Shown here one piece after another: positions 1-8,435 of a DNA stretch of 33,367 nucleotides; the stretch's first letter is position 1; each line of letters opens with the position of its first letter. The notes below the pieces were generated by a model. The model saw only the letters and a list, made by a program, of their open reading frames with translations, had not been told where the DNA came from and did not search any database. The DNA comes from Clostridia bacterium. GTDB taxonomy: Bacteria; Bacillota; Clostridia; Christensenellales; Borkfalkiaceae. The position numbers and the translations under genes are program-made. The stretch spans positions 1 through 33,367 of the forward strand of contig JAFTTJ010000006.1 in assembly GCA_017466825.1 (NCBI GenBank), given 5' to 3'.

Positions 1-1
1 C

Positions 2-3000
2 GAATTAGTTCTCAATACCAGAACGTTCGAAGAACATTTTGTAAACTTCGACCTTGAAGTAATTTACGACAACAACGCGTTTGCAAAACTTTGCGAAACT
101 GTAGTTGCAGACTTTGTAAAAGCAATCTTGGACGAAGAAGTTGACACTATCGACTATATCCTTGATCTCTTCGATGGAGCAAGAGTAGGCGACGTAGTAA
201 CGATTGTAAACGCAGACTTTGCAGAAAGCGAAGGTAAGTGGGCAATCGGCGAAGAAGAGCCTTTCACCGCAGTAATAAATAACGTACTTAACGTAAACGT
301 TGAAATGGTACGCGGATGGCTTGAACTTGATCCGTTCGACGTATTTGAAGTTCTTGAAGACGTATTCGGCGACGTAAGAGTAGGCGACTTTGCAATGATC
401 GCAATGCCTGACCTTTATGAAGACAAGGGCGCATGGCTTAACGACGAAGACGCAATGCCTAACATGGTAGCAGACGTATTTAACGTAACGCTTAGTGACG
501 TTAAGGCATGGCTCGATCAAGATCCTATCGACGTAATCGATATCGTAAACGATATCTTTACGGATAGAGCGATTATCGACGTAGTAGATATTATTGCAAA
601 CGTAGGCATGACCGTAAACAACGGCAACAAGGTATGGTCTATTGAAGAACAACCCACGGCGCTTATCGTAAGCGATATCTTAAGCGTTAAGTTTGAAGAA
701 ATCTTCGACTTGTTCGCAGAAGACGCTGACCTTATTGCAGACGCAGTAAGCGTAGTATTTGATAACAGAACCTTCGGCGATTATTTCGCAGACTTTGGTC
801 TTGAAGTAATTACTGAAAACAACGCATTCGCAAAACTTTGCGCAACTAAGGTCGTTGACTTTGTAAATGCAATCTTGGACGAAGAAGTTGAGACTATCGA
901 CTATATCCTTGGTCTCTTTGACGACGCAAGAATTATCGACGTAGTAGCTATCTTTGCAGACACCTTCAAGGGCGCTAAGTCAAACGGCGTAGAAGTTTGG
1001 GCTATCAACGAAAACGGCTTACCGCTTATCGTTAGCGATATCCTTGACTTAACCGCAGGCGAAATCCGCCACGCATTTGACGAAGACGTAGACGTTGTTG
1101 AAGCAATCGTAAGAGCGCTCTTCGACGACAGAAACTTCTACATTTACTTCTACGACTTTGCAGTTGAAGCAATATACGCAAACGACTCGTTTACCGCTCT
1201 TTGCGACAAGTCTGTTGCAGACTTTATAGTAGAACTTATCAATAACGACGATCCCGTAAATTACGTTCTCTCCTTCTTAGACGACGTAAAACTCGGCGAC
1301 GCAATTGGTATTTTCGTTGAAGCGTACAAGGGCGAAAAAGAAAACGGCAACCTTGTTTGGGCTATTGCTGAATACGGTATGGCTCTTATCGCAAGCGACG
1401 TTCTCGACGTCACCGTAGGTGAAATCCGCAACGTACTTGACGAAGAAACCGAAGACAAGGTAATGGCGATTGCAAATGCAATCTTCGACGGTAGAACGTT
1501 TGGCGAATATATCGCAGACCTTGACCTTACCGTTATAACCGACAACAAGGCGTTTACTGGACTTTGCGAAAAAGTAGTCGTTGATTTCGTAAGTGAAATT
1601 ACGGCTGAAGACGCAGACGTAGTTAGCGTTGTACTCGATCTCTTCAACGGTGCAAGAGTAGGTGATTTCGTAACGATTGCAAACGCAGACTTTGCAGAAA
1701 GCGAAGGCAAGTGGGCAATCGGCGAAGAAGATCCCTTCACCGCAGTAATAAATAACGTACTTAACGTAAACGTTGAAATGGTACGCGGATGGCTTGAACT
1801 TGATCCGTTCGACGTATTTGACGTTCTCGAAGACGTATTCGGCAACGTAAGAGTAGGCGACTTTGCAATGATCGCAATGCCTGACCTTTACGAAGACAGA
1901 GGCGCTTGGATTAGTGACGCAGAAACCATGCCTAATATGGTAGCAGACGTATTCAACATTACGCTTTCTGATATCAGAGCATGGCTCGATCAAGATCCTA
2001 TCGACGCAGTTCAAATCGTTGAAGACGTATTCGGCGAAAGAGCAATCGTAGACCTTGTAGACGTTATCTTTAACGTTGGTTTAACCGTAAAAGAAAACGG
2101 ACATAAGGTATGGGTTGTTGAAGAAAACGAAATGCCTCTCATCGTAAGCGACGTACTCGACGTTAAGATCGTTGAAATTCTCGACTTACTTGCAGAAGAC
2201 GCTGATATCGTAGCAGACAGCGTTGAAATGGTATTCGGCGACAGAAGCCTTCTTACCTACGTTGACGATATCGTAGAAATCGAAAACGAAGGTCTTGCAA
2301 AACTTCTCGACCTTAAGATTACCGAAAGTGTAAACGTAGTTCTCGGCAATACCGAAGGTATGGTAATTGACGAAAATATCACGGGCGACACGACTATCGA
2401 TTACTTCCTTAACCATACTGATAGCGTTAAGATTGGCGAATTCTTACTCGACACCTTCTCTTACGACGCATCAACGGGTAAGTGGAGCGACGAAGCCGGC
2501 GAAGTTGGCGATATCGTTCAATTCGTATTAGACGCGCCTGTAAGTTACGTAATTTACGCAATTGCCGTAATAGTTGATCCTAGCCTTATCCTTGATATGA
2601 TTGGCGACGACAGAATCGGTACTTACGTAATCGATATGTACAACGACCTTGACTTTGGCTCTACCATTTCTGGCGACAACGAAGCCGGATACGTTGTAGT
2701 CGGAGCGTTCAAAGCAGTTGTAGAAGAAGTTATCAACTTAAGAGTAAGAGAAATCTACGGATATATCTTTGAAACTAACAACCTTGTTGAAGAATTTGAA
2801 ACCATCCTTCTTGATAGAGAAATCGGTGACTACGCGTTTGACCTTATCAACGTAATCTTCGATCACGAACTTATGATTTGTGCGCAAGGCACGTACGCTC
2901 ACGATTACAAGACGACTGGTTCTTACGTACTTAACAAGAACTTCAAGGCAATACTTGAACCTGTATTCAACCTTAATATTAAAGACTTTATTGAAGATGA

Positions 3001-5548
3001 CGATCAAATCGAATGCTTAAAGAACTTGTATCAAGAAGTAACCGTCGGTGATATCACCTTCGACTTGTTGAGAAAGTTTGTTGAAGAAACCGTTCCTATG
3101 GGTCTTGAAACCTACGCTTTCGAAAATAAGGAAGCAAACGGTAACGCTTATGCAACTAGCAGAAACTTCAAGGCTATCGTAGACGCAATCCTTAACGTAA
3201 AAGTATTCGACGTAGTCGACGCAATCGAAAACGACGATATCAACAATTACCTTTACAATACCTTCTCGCACTTGACTATCGGTGACTTTGCATACGACGT
3301 AACGAGAAAATACTTAGCAGAATACTTCGTATTGAACGTTGAAGGCTATGCATGGAATTACAGCGAAGACAACACGCTCATGACCGGTAAAGTTGCAAAA
3401 CTCTTCAGAGCAATCTTCAACGTAACGCTTGCAAACGTTTACGACCTTGTAAAAGAAGAGATAAGCGTTGAGAACTTCATTGTTAAACACTTTGGCGCTC
3501 TCACCGTAGGCGACGTAGTTGCTCCTTGGATTGAAGGTCTTGCAGAAAGTATGGTTGACGTTAAGTTCGACTTCGATAAAGAAAACGATTACGCTCTCGC
3601 AGTTAGCGGTGACTTTGCGGAAATCGCAAACGCAGTATTCGGCGTAACCGTAGAAACTATCGTTAATACTGAATATAAGGGCAACATCGTATTCGGTGAA
3701 AACGGTATTCTTGAAAATATGCCTGTCGGTCACGTAGTTGGTTACGTACTCAAGATGGACGGCGTAAAAGAATTCTTCGAATACATGAACGTTTCACACG
3801 AATATAACGGCGAATGGGTAATCACCGGCGCGTACGTAGTACCGATGAGCATCCTTTGCAACGAATTAACCTTCGGCGCGCTTTACGCTAATAAAGATAA
3901 CGTAATGGACGGCATCGTTAAAGCATACTTCGGCGAAGTAATGGTCGGTCAATTCATGGGCGGATCTAAGATTGGCGACGTATGGTACACTCCGAGCGGT
4001 GACGCATGCGAAACTCACGGAGCAGAAGTCGTTATCATGAACGTAATTTACAACATTTCTGTAAACGAACTTCTTGATGAAGACTTTGACCCGACTTCGC
4101 TCATCGCGGATATTCAAGCAGGTCAACTTATGGGCTACTATTACTGTGGCGAATTTAAGTACACCAAGGCTGAAGACGGCGATTACCGTATTTGTGAAGA
4201 CGAAACTCACGTAGACGGTGAAGACGGATATCATACTCACTTCGATTGTGAAATCGAAGACGAAGGACACGACCACGCTACTATGGGCGCAGGTTGGTAC
4301 ACCTTAAACGAAGGCGTTTACGAAAAGGTTGGCGCAATCGAAGGCGCGGTAGCAAACGTTACCATCAGGACGCTTATCGGCGGCGGATTCGATATGGCTA
4401 AAGTTCTCGCAGGTATTAAACTTGGCGAAGCTATGAACCTTGCATACTGCGACGGCACGGCAAACTGCGCAATCAAAGCAGAAGACGCAACTCACGAATG
4501 TAGAGTTGGTTGGTACAAAGAAGTAGTAAGCGGAGGTATTACCGTTTACGAAAAAGAAGGCGTATTAGTTGACAAGATTGCAGAAATCAAACTTGACGAC
4601 TTGTTCACCGACGGTCTTAGCCTTGAAGATACCTTCCGCGGTACTACGGTAGGTGACGTACTTGATTACGCTCGTTGTTACGAAGTAGTAGAAAAAGACG
4701 AATTAGGCAACGTAATTTCAACCACTAGAGTTTGTGATCACAGACTTGGACATACCGACGAACAACACGTTAAGGATATGTGGTACGTTGAAACTGAAGA
4801 CGGCTACAGAAAGGCAACCCCGCTTGAAAGAGTAATGGCAAGCGTAGGTATGGGCGATATCGTAAGAGGCGACTTCAACGCTGAAGAAACTCTCGAACAT
4901 CTCCGCCTTGGCGAATTTATGGGTTACGAAAGATGTAGTGGTGAAGGCGACTGCTTCGTAGGTCACGACGTTCACGAAGAAGGCTCTTGGTATAAAGAAA
5001 AGACCGACGAACACGGCAACAAGACGTACGAAAAAGAAACGAGCAACTTGGCTCTCGCTATTGCAGATTACAGACTTGACGAAATGCAAGGCGAACACTT
5101 CATGACGACGCTCTTGAACAACATAACCGCAACTGTTACCGTAGAAGACATCTTTGGTAAAGAAGCATTTGAAGAAGGTTCAACTAACCCGATTAGCATT
5201 CTTGCTCCGACTACTAGGATTAACGAAATCTCTACTAAGATGAAAGAAGCTATGGGAACCGTAACGGTTGGTAAACTTTACAGCGTAGAAATGCTTCCGA
5301 TAGGTAATTCTGAAACCAGCCTTAACAACGTATTCAAGAAACTTTACGCAAACGAAAAAGACGCTAACGCTTCCAACGACTACTTGAAGGCTGCGCTCGT
5401 AGTAAGCGGAAATACTGCAAGATACGACGAGTTAATGGCTAACGCAGGCGCTGACGGTTCGGAAATGTGGAAGGCAATGACCGCTTCTGAACTCGTAAAC
5501 GTTATCGTAACCGTACTTGATACAGTTTTCCAAATTCCAGGAGTATAA
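2..5548 (+). CDS. Giant acidic repeat protein, 5' end outside window
   Basis: Not recognised as a named family. The frame is open from base 2, so 1848 residues are visible and the true start lies upstream. The TTG at 128 is only an internal codon, because homologous repeat sequence is encoded before it. The protein is very rich in Asp, Glu, Val and Ile. It is built of diverged units, each with a VGDF- or IGDx-like turn, a short W-containing hairpin and a VSDILDV-like helix. One 370-bp block recurs 491 codons later. The last third (about 4110-5090) carries Cys/His-rich inserts that end in WY. No membrane segment, LPxTG or other anchor is seen at the C-terminus, which ends IPGV. Only a T-run-less hairpin follows, then the rpsF promoter. 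A secreted or surface structural role is inference, since the N-terminus and any signal peptide are missing. Confidence 0.85.
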   Translation, partial: ELVLNTRTFEEHFVNFDLEVIYDNNAFAKLCETVVADFVKAILDEEVDTIDYILDLFDGARVGDVVTIVNADFAESEGKWAIGEEEPFTAVINNVLNVNVEMVRGWLELDPFDVFEVLEDVFGDVRVGDFAMIAMPDLYEDKGAWLNDEDAMPNMVADVFNVTLSDVKAWLDQDPIDVIDIVNDIFTDRAIIDVVDIIANVGMTVNNGNKVWSIEEQPTALIVSDILSVKFEEIFDLFAEDADLIADAVSVVFDNRTFGDYFADFGLEVITENNAFAKLCATKVVDFVNAILDEEVETIDYILGLFDDARIIDVVAIFADTFKGAKSNGVEVWAINENGLPLIVSDILDLTAGEIRHAFDEDVDVVEAIVRALFDDRNFYIYFYDFAVEAIYANDSFTALCDKSVADFIVELINNDDPVNYVLSFLDDVKLGDAIGIFVEAYKGEKENGNLVWAIAEYGMALIASDVLDVTVGEIRNVLDEETEDKVMAIANAIFDGRTFGEYIADLDLTVITDNKAFTGLCEKVVVDFVSEITAEDADVVSVVLDLFNGARVGDFVTIANADFAESEGKWAIGEEDPFTAVINNVLNVNVEMVRGWLELDPFDVFDVLEDVFGNVRVGDFAMIAMPDLYEDRGAWISDAETMPNMVADVFNITLSDIRAWLDQDPIDAVQIVEDVFGERAIVDLVDVIFNVGLTVKENGHKVWVVEENEMPLIVSDVLDVKIVEILDLLAEDADIVADSVEMVFGDRSLLTYVDDIVEIENEGLAKLLDLKITESVNVVLGNTEGMVIDENITGDTTIDYFLNHTDSVKIGEFLLDTFSYDASTGKWSDEAGEVGDIVQFVLDAPVSYVIYAIAVIVDPSLILDMIGDDRIGTYVIDMYNDLDFGSTISGDNEAGYVVVGAFKAVVEEVINLRVREIYGYIFETNNLVEEFETILLDREIGDYAFDLINVIFDHELMICAQGTYAHDYKTTGSYVLNKNFKAILEPVFNLNIKDFIEDDDQIECLKNLYQEVTVGDITFDLLRKFVEETVPMGLETYAFENKEANGNAYATSRNFKAIVDAILNVKVFDVVDAIENDDINNYLYNTFSHLTIGDFAYDVTRKYLAEYFVLNVEGYAWNYSEDNTLMTGKVAKLFRAIFNVTLANVYDLVKEEISVENFIVKHFGALTVGDVVAPWIEGLAESMVDVKFDFDKENDYALAVSGDFAEIANAVFGVTVETIVNTEYKGNIVFGENGILENMPVGHVVGYVLKMDGVKEFFEYMNVSHEYNGEWVITGAYVVPMSILCNELTFGALYANKDNVMDGIVKAYFGEVMVGQFMGGSKIGDVWYTPSGDACETHGAEVVIMNVIYNISVNELLDEDFDPTSLIADIQAGQLMGYYYCGEFKYTKAEDGDYRICEDETHVDGEDGYHTHFDCEIEDEGHDHATMGAGWYTLNEGVYEKVGAIEGAVANVTIRTLIGGGFDMAKVLAGIKLGEAMNLAYCDGTANCAIKAEDATHECRVGWYKEVVSGGITVYEKEGVLVDKIAEIKLDDLFTDGLSLEDTFRGTTVGDVLDYARCYEVVEKDELGNVISTTRVCDHRLGHTDEQHVKDMWYVETEDGYRKATPLERVMASVGMGDIVRGDFNAEETLEHLRLGEFMGYERCSGEGDCFVGHDVHEEGSWYKEKTDEHGNKTYEKETSNLALAIADYRLDEMQGEHFMTTLLNNITATVTVEDIFGKEAFEEGSTNPISILAPTTRINEISTKMKEAMGTVTVGKLYSVEMLPIGNSETSLNNVFKKLYANEKDANASNDYLKAALVVSGNTARYDELMANAGADGSEMWKAMTASELVNVIVTVLDTVFQIPGV
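164..533 (+). repeat. Intragenic long repeat, copy 1
   Basis: This block is nearly identical at the DNA level to 1637-2006 (offset 1473 bp, exactly 491 codons). The shared core encodes segments such as ESEGKWAIGEE and VEMVRGWLELDPFDVF. Intervening sequence is related but more diverged. This suggests a recent internal duplication or gene conversion that kept the reading frame. Confidence 0.85.
1637..2006 (+). repeat. Intragenic long repeat, copy 2
   Basis: Second copy of the block at 164-533, offset by 1473 bp and in the same frame. Differences are mostly synonymous or conservative, for example GEEEP versus GEEDP and FEVLEDVFGD versus FDVLEDVFGN. Confidence 0.85.
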
Positions 5549-5563
5549 AACTAAAAATCGACT

Positions 5564-5589
5564 TACGCCTTCTCGTAAGGGAAGGCGTA
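5564..5589 (+). terminator. Hairpin after giant gene, weak terminator candidate
   Basis: A perfect 9-bp stem, TACGCCTTC (5564-5572) with GAAGGCGTA (5581-5589), sits 15 nt after the stop codon. It is not followed by a T-run, so it may stabilise the 3' end of the mRNA rather than terminate transcription intrinsically. Confidence 0.4.
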
Positions 5590-5640
5590 GGGGCGACTTG
5601 CTATAACGCGGTTTTAAACGTTTTCGTACCGTAAAAACGC

Positions 5641-5669
5641 TTGACAAAACAAATCAATAATTATATAAT
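5641..5669 (+). promoter_or_regulatory. Consensus sigma-A promoter for rpsF operon
   Basis: Perfect TTGACA (5641-5646), a 17-bp spacer and perfect TATAAT (5664-5669). It lies about 140 bp upstream of rpsF, giving a long 5' leader. Confidence 0.9.
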
Positions 5670-5675
5670 GTTTAG

Positions 5676-5807
5676 GCTTGGCTTAAACTATAAGCAAAGT
5701 TGAATTACGCTTTTTGCGTTTTTCATATATATCGGCGGGCTTAAGCCTGTCGGTTACCTTGCTTACGGCAGAGTCCGTAAGCCGAATAAGTCCGGGAGGT
5801 AAAAAAA
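5676..5807 (+). promoter_or_regulatory. Structured 5' leader of rpsF, possible S6:S18 autoregulatory motif
   Basis: The leader contains a strong 8-bp hairpin, GCTTACGG (5761-5768) with CCGTAAGC (5775-5782), directly before CCG-rich sequence and the GGGAGG ribosome binding site at about 5794-5799. Upstream is a GC-rich dyad around 5732-5752 and a short ACGC/GCGT hairpin at about 5707-5719. Many bacteria autoregulate this operon through an S6:S18 complex binding a CCG-containing structure in the rpsF leader. Position and CCG content fit, but I could not test the consensus fold. Confidence 0.4.
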
Positions 5808-6089
5808 ATGAACAAGTACGAAATGATTTACATTTTGGATACTACCTGCACCGACGAAAAGAGAGATGCCTTAATCGAAAAGGTTGAAAACGTCGTTGTT
5901 AAAAATGGTGGTAGCGTCGAAAAGACGGAAAAGTGGGGCGTTAAGAAACTCGCTTATCCTATCGACTACAAAACTGAAGGTTATTACGTATATATGGCGT
6001 TTGAAGGCGATAGCAATCTCGTTCAAGAAATGAAGAGAGTTATCGGTATTGCCGAAAACGTTATTAGACGTCTTATAACTAAACGTTAA
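5808..6089 (+). CDS. rpsF: 30S ribosomal protein S6
   Basis: A 93-residue protein of the S6 family. It begins MNKYEMIYILD, the usual first beta strand, and contains the typical WGVKKLAYPIDYKTEGYYV core and an end rich in RR. S6 binds 16S rRNA in the platform of the small subunit together with S18. It is preceded by a strong GGGAGG site and is the first gene of the rpsF-ssb-rpsR operon, 13 nt before ssb. Length is normal for the family. Confidence 0.97.
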   Translation: MNKYEMIYILDTTCTDEKRDALIEKVENVVVKNGGSVEKTEKWGVKKLAYPIDYKTEGYYVYMAFEGDSNLVQEMKRVIGIAENVIRRLITKR

Positions 6090-6102
6090 TCGGAGAAAAT
6101 TT

Positions 6103-6513
6103 ATGAATAAATTATTTTTGATAGGAAACTTAACGCGTGATCCTGAAATGAGTGAAACGTCGAGCGGGGTGGCTTTTTGTCGCCTTGGCATTGCCGTAAA
6201 CAGACCTTATTCAGGAAACGATGGCGAAAGAATGACTGACTTTTTCAACGTAACCGTTTGGAGAACTCATGCAGAAAACTGTGGAAAATACCTTAAAAAA
6301 GGTAGCAAAGTTGCCATCGTAGGAAGTCTTCAAAACCGTTCTTATGAAGATAAAGACGGTAATAAAAGACAGGTTACCGATATTATCGCAAGCGAAGTTG
6401 AATTTTTATCAGTAAAGAATCAAGGTGAAGACGGTATGGACGCACCCGCTCCTATTCGTCGTAACGAAAGACCTGCGCTTGAACCTGTAAATGAAGACGA
6501 TTTACCATTTTAA
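6103..6513 (+). CDS. ssb: Single-stranded DNA-binding protein
   Basis: A 136-residue SSB with an N-terminal OB fold (MNKLFLIGNLTRDPE, FFNVTVWRTHAENCGKYLKKGSKV, VTDIIASEVEFL). A short linker follows, then the acidic C-terminal tip EDDLPF that recruits DNA-replication and repair partners. It coats single-stranded DNA as a tetramer in the family. It sits between rpsF and rpsR, the standard Gram-positive order, with a GGAG site 8 nt upstream and 20 nt to the rpsR start. Confidence 0.97.
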   Translation: MNKLFLIGNLTRDPEMSETSSGVAFCRLGIAVNRPYSGNDGERMTDFFNVTVWRTHAENCGKYLKKGSKVAIVGSLQNRSYEDKDGNKRQVTDIIASEVEFLSVKNQGEDGMDAPAPIRRNERPALEPVNEDDLPF

Positions 6514-6533
6514 TTTAAAAAGGAGTATTGAAA

Positions 6534-6797
6534 ATGGAAGAAAAGACTACTAATGCGCCTGTAGCCGCTAAAAAGCCTATGAGAAAGGCTCCCAGAAGAA
6601 AGGTTTGTACTTTCTGTGTGGAAAAGGCTACGGCTGTCGATTATAAAGACGTTGCAAAATTGAAGAAGTTCATCACCGAAAAGGGTAAAATGTTACCCCG
6701 TCGTATGACCGGTGTATGCGCTAAACACCAAAGAATCCTTGCAAGCGCTATAAAGAGAGCAAGACTCGTAGCTTTATTGCCCTTCAAAGGTGAATAA
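6534..6797 (+). CDS. rpsR: 30S ribosomal protein S18
   Basis: S18, 87 residues from the ATG at 6534. This start is preferred over the in-frame TTG at 6528 because AGGAG (6521-6525) is 8 nt from the ATG but only 2 nt from the TTG. The family core is clear: [33 protein letters not shown] and a basic [12 protein letters not shown] tail. A basic N-terminal extension precedes it. It binds with S6 to 16S rRNA. It is the last gene of the operon and a strong terminator follows. Confidence 0.97.
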   Translation: MEEKTTNAPVAAKKPMRKAPRRKVCTFCVEKATAVDYKDVAKLKKFITEKGKMLPRRMTGVCAKHQRILASAIKRARLVALLPFKGE

Positions 6798-6822
6798 GAT
6801 TTAAAACCTATTATAGGTAAAT

Positions 6823-6857
6823 AAAAAGTCCGCAAAGTTATCTTTGCGGACTTTTTT
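6823..6857 (+). terminator. Rho-independent terminator of rpsF-ssb-rpsR
   Basis: A 12-bp stem, AAGTCCGCAAAG with CTTTGCGGACTT, has a TTAT loop and continues into six T. Flanking A and T residues extend the pairing. It ends the ribosomal operon and could also stop transcripts arriving on the minus strand. Confidence 0.93.
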
Positions 6858-6880
6858 AGTCTAAAAATATATTTAGTTTT

Positions 6881-6934
6881 GGCTCTATCACATCTAAGCC
6901 TTTAAATTTAATTAGTCTACGCTGTGATAGCGCC
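6881..6934. repeat. Short inverted-repeat element, copy 1
   Basis: GGCTCTATCACA (6881-6892) and TGTGATAGCGCC (6923-6934) are inverted with one mismatch around a 30-nt centre. The layout resembles the element at 9229-9272: CTATCA, an internal GC-TTTAAA stretch, ACGC, then TGATAG. It lies between convergent rpsR and the SGNH lipoprotein gene. Confidence 0.45.
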
Positions 6935-6940
6935 TTAGTT

Positions 6941-8119
6941 TTAAAGGGTTTTGCCCGTTAGAGCAAACAGAATATTTTGAGCGTAAATTCTAATTAAAAA
7001 GTCGCTCGGGTGATTTATATTGTTTGCAGTCATGCTATAATAAGCCTTTTTTTCAAGCATTTCTCTATGCATAGTCGTAACTAACGCTATACCAAGACCG
7101 TATTCGTCTGCAAGTTCTTCTTGCTTTTTTTCGTATAAGGTAAGGGGAGAACTGATATAGTTGCCGTTCATTCTAAACTCTGCAACGTCGCCGTTGGGGT
7201 ACATTGAACTCACGAGCAGAATATCGGCGCTAGGACAGGCGTTTTTAATAGAGTCGAGCATTTCCCTGATTTGGTTTTTAAAGAGTTCTGCGCCCAAAAA
7301 CAGGTCGTTCATGCCCCATGCTAAAACTACTAAGTCAGGGTTTTCGTCTGTTACGAGCGAGACGTTGCGCATGCCCCACAAACTCGTTTCGCCACCCTTT
7401 GCGTGATTGACCATTTCGATATTGGGATTAGAGTATAAAACTTTTAGCCCTTCGGTAACCAAATTGGCAAAATTGGGCATATACGGGGGGATATCTATAA
7501 AACCGCTTGCATTACCGCCTACCGTAATACTGTCGCCAAAAAAGCAAATTTTAACCTTTTGACCGCTCGCTACTTTGTTTAAAAATGAAGAATATTTTTG
7601 CGAGTGGTCTTTAGGCGGTGTCAGCGTGTCGTCTTTTTTTGCTCGGTAGGTAACCGCAAGTTGCTTGTTTGAAATGAGTCCGCCTTCCTTAAAAAATAAA
7701 CCCGTTCCCATTGAAGCCGAGTGATATTGACCTGCTTCGGGGTAGTACGCCTTATTTACAAAGTACGGCATGCGCGTAGACATAGTTAAAGTCAAAAGGT
7801 TTGTTTGACAGTCAAATTCGTAGTCAACTCCGCTTTTATATTCGGTTTTAAGGTCGTACGAGCGGACGGAAATTATTTCGGTTGCGGGGTAAAGAAGTCT
7901 TTGCTCGTCCCTTTGCCCAACGAACATAACCGTTTCGTTATACACGGTGTCCCCAAGCCAAACGGGTTTAAGATAGGTTTCAAGATTGTATTCGTCAAAA
8001 GGCAGTAGTTTTGACGGCGCAGCGCTCTCGCTTTCAACGCTTTCGCTTCCGCAACACGGCGCAAAAAGGGTTGTTAGCGCAAGGCAAAAAGCGCCTAATT
8101 TTTTAAAGATACTTTTCAT
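6941..8119 (-). CDS. Lipoprotein SGNH/GDSL-type hydrolase
   Basis: A 392-residue protein, probably an extracytoplasmic esterase or deacetylase acting on carbohydrate esters. The N-terminus is a lipoprotein-like signal (MKSIFKK, a hydrophobic run, then CC at 22-23), though the lipobox is atypical. Residues about 45-165 look like a beta-rich accessory domain. The SGNH blocks follow: FFGDSITVGG with nucleophile Ser197, KGGETS around Gly242, WGMND with Asn271, and NINHPSD with His370. The usual Asp of the DxxH block is Asn367. An AAGGTGA site precedes the ATG. It is a single gene, divergent from the metallopeptidase-like gene at 8436. The substrate cannot be read from sequence. Confidence 0.88.
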   Translation of the reverse strand: MKSIFKKLGAFCLALTTLFAPCCGSESVESESAAPSKLLPFDEYNLETYLKPVWLGDTVYNETVMFVGQRDEQRLLYPATEIISVRSYDLKTEYKSGVDYEFDCQTNLLTLTMSTRMPYFVNKAYYPEAGQYHSASMGTGLFFKEGGLISNKQLAVTYRAKKDDTLTPPKDHSQKYSSFLNKVASGQKVKICFFGDSITVGGNASGFIDIPPYMPNFANLVTEGLKVLYSNPNIEMVNHAKGGETSLWGMRNVSLVTDENPDLVVLAWGMNDLFLGAELFKNQIREMLDSIKNACPSADILLVSSMYPNGDVAEFRMNGNYISSPLTLYEKKQEELADEYGLGIALVTTMHREMLEKKAYYSMTANNINHPSDFLIRIYAQNILFALTGKTL

Positions 8120-8211
8120 AAATCACCTTATTAGTGGGGCTATAAGTCGATTATTAAGTATTTTTAGTTAAAACACTTAAAAAGCATATTCTTTGCCACA
8201 AATCTAATCGT

Positions 8212-8240
8212 ATTATAGCATTTATTACTAGGCTTTGCAA
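8212..8240 (-). promoter_or_regulatory. Promoter for SGNH lipoprotein gene
   Basis: On the minus strand: TTGCAA (8235-8240), a 17-bp spacer, then TATAAT (8212-8217) preceded by TGC, an extended -10. Confidence 0.65.
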
Positions 8241-8257
8241 TACTTTAAAATAAAAAC

Positions 8258-8290
8258 GGCAAATTTTGTATTAAGTATGGCAAATTTTGT
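8258..8290. promoter_or_regulatory. Tandem GGCAAATTTTGT direct repeat, operator candidate
   Basis: GGCAAATTTTGT occurs at 8258-8269 and 8279-8290. The start-to-start spacing is 21 bp (two helical turns), with further similarity between the 21-bp units. It lies between the divergent promoters of the SGNH lipoprotein and the metallopeptidase-like gene, where a regulator could act on either. Confidence 0.4.
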
Positions 8291-8354
8291 TTTAAAGATA
8301 AGTAAAAGAGTTTTATGAAAAATAACGAAATGTCAATAAATTTGCGCTTTTGCC

Positions 8355-8383
8355 TTGCTTTTAAATGAAATTTATAATATAAT
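8355..8383 (+). promoter_or_regulatory. Promoter for metallopeptidase-like gene
   Basis: TTGCTT (8355-8360), a 17-bp spacer and TATAAT (8378-8383). A second overlapping TATAAT is at 8373-8378. The start codon is about 50 nt downstream. It may also serve the large cluster that follows. Confidence 0.65.
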
Positions 8384-8435
8384 AGTTATATTATAAAAAT
8401 TTACGGCGCATAGCCGACGGCAAGAGGGGGATAAA

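Noticed and set aside
1277-2014. A 245-residue minus-strand frame, with others (5-652, 1261-1845, 3314-3733), opposite the giant repeat gene
   Set aside because: They mirror the repeat gene's biased codons, lack ribosome binding sites, and their repeats copy those of the plus-strand protein.
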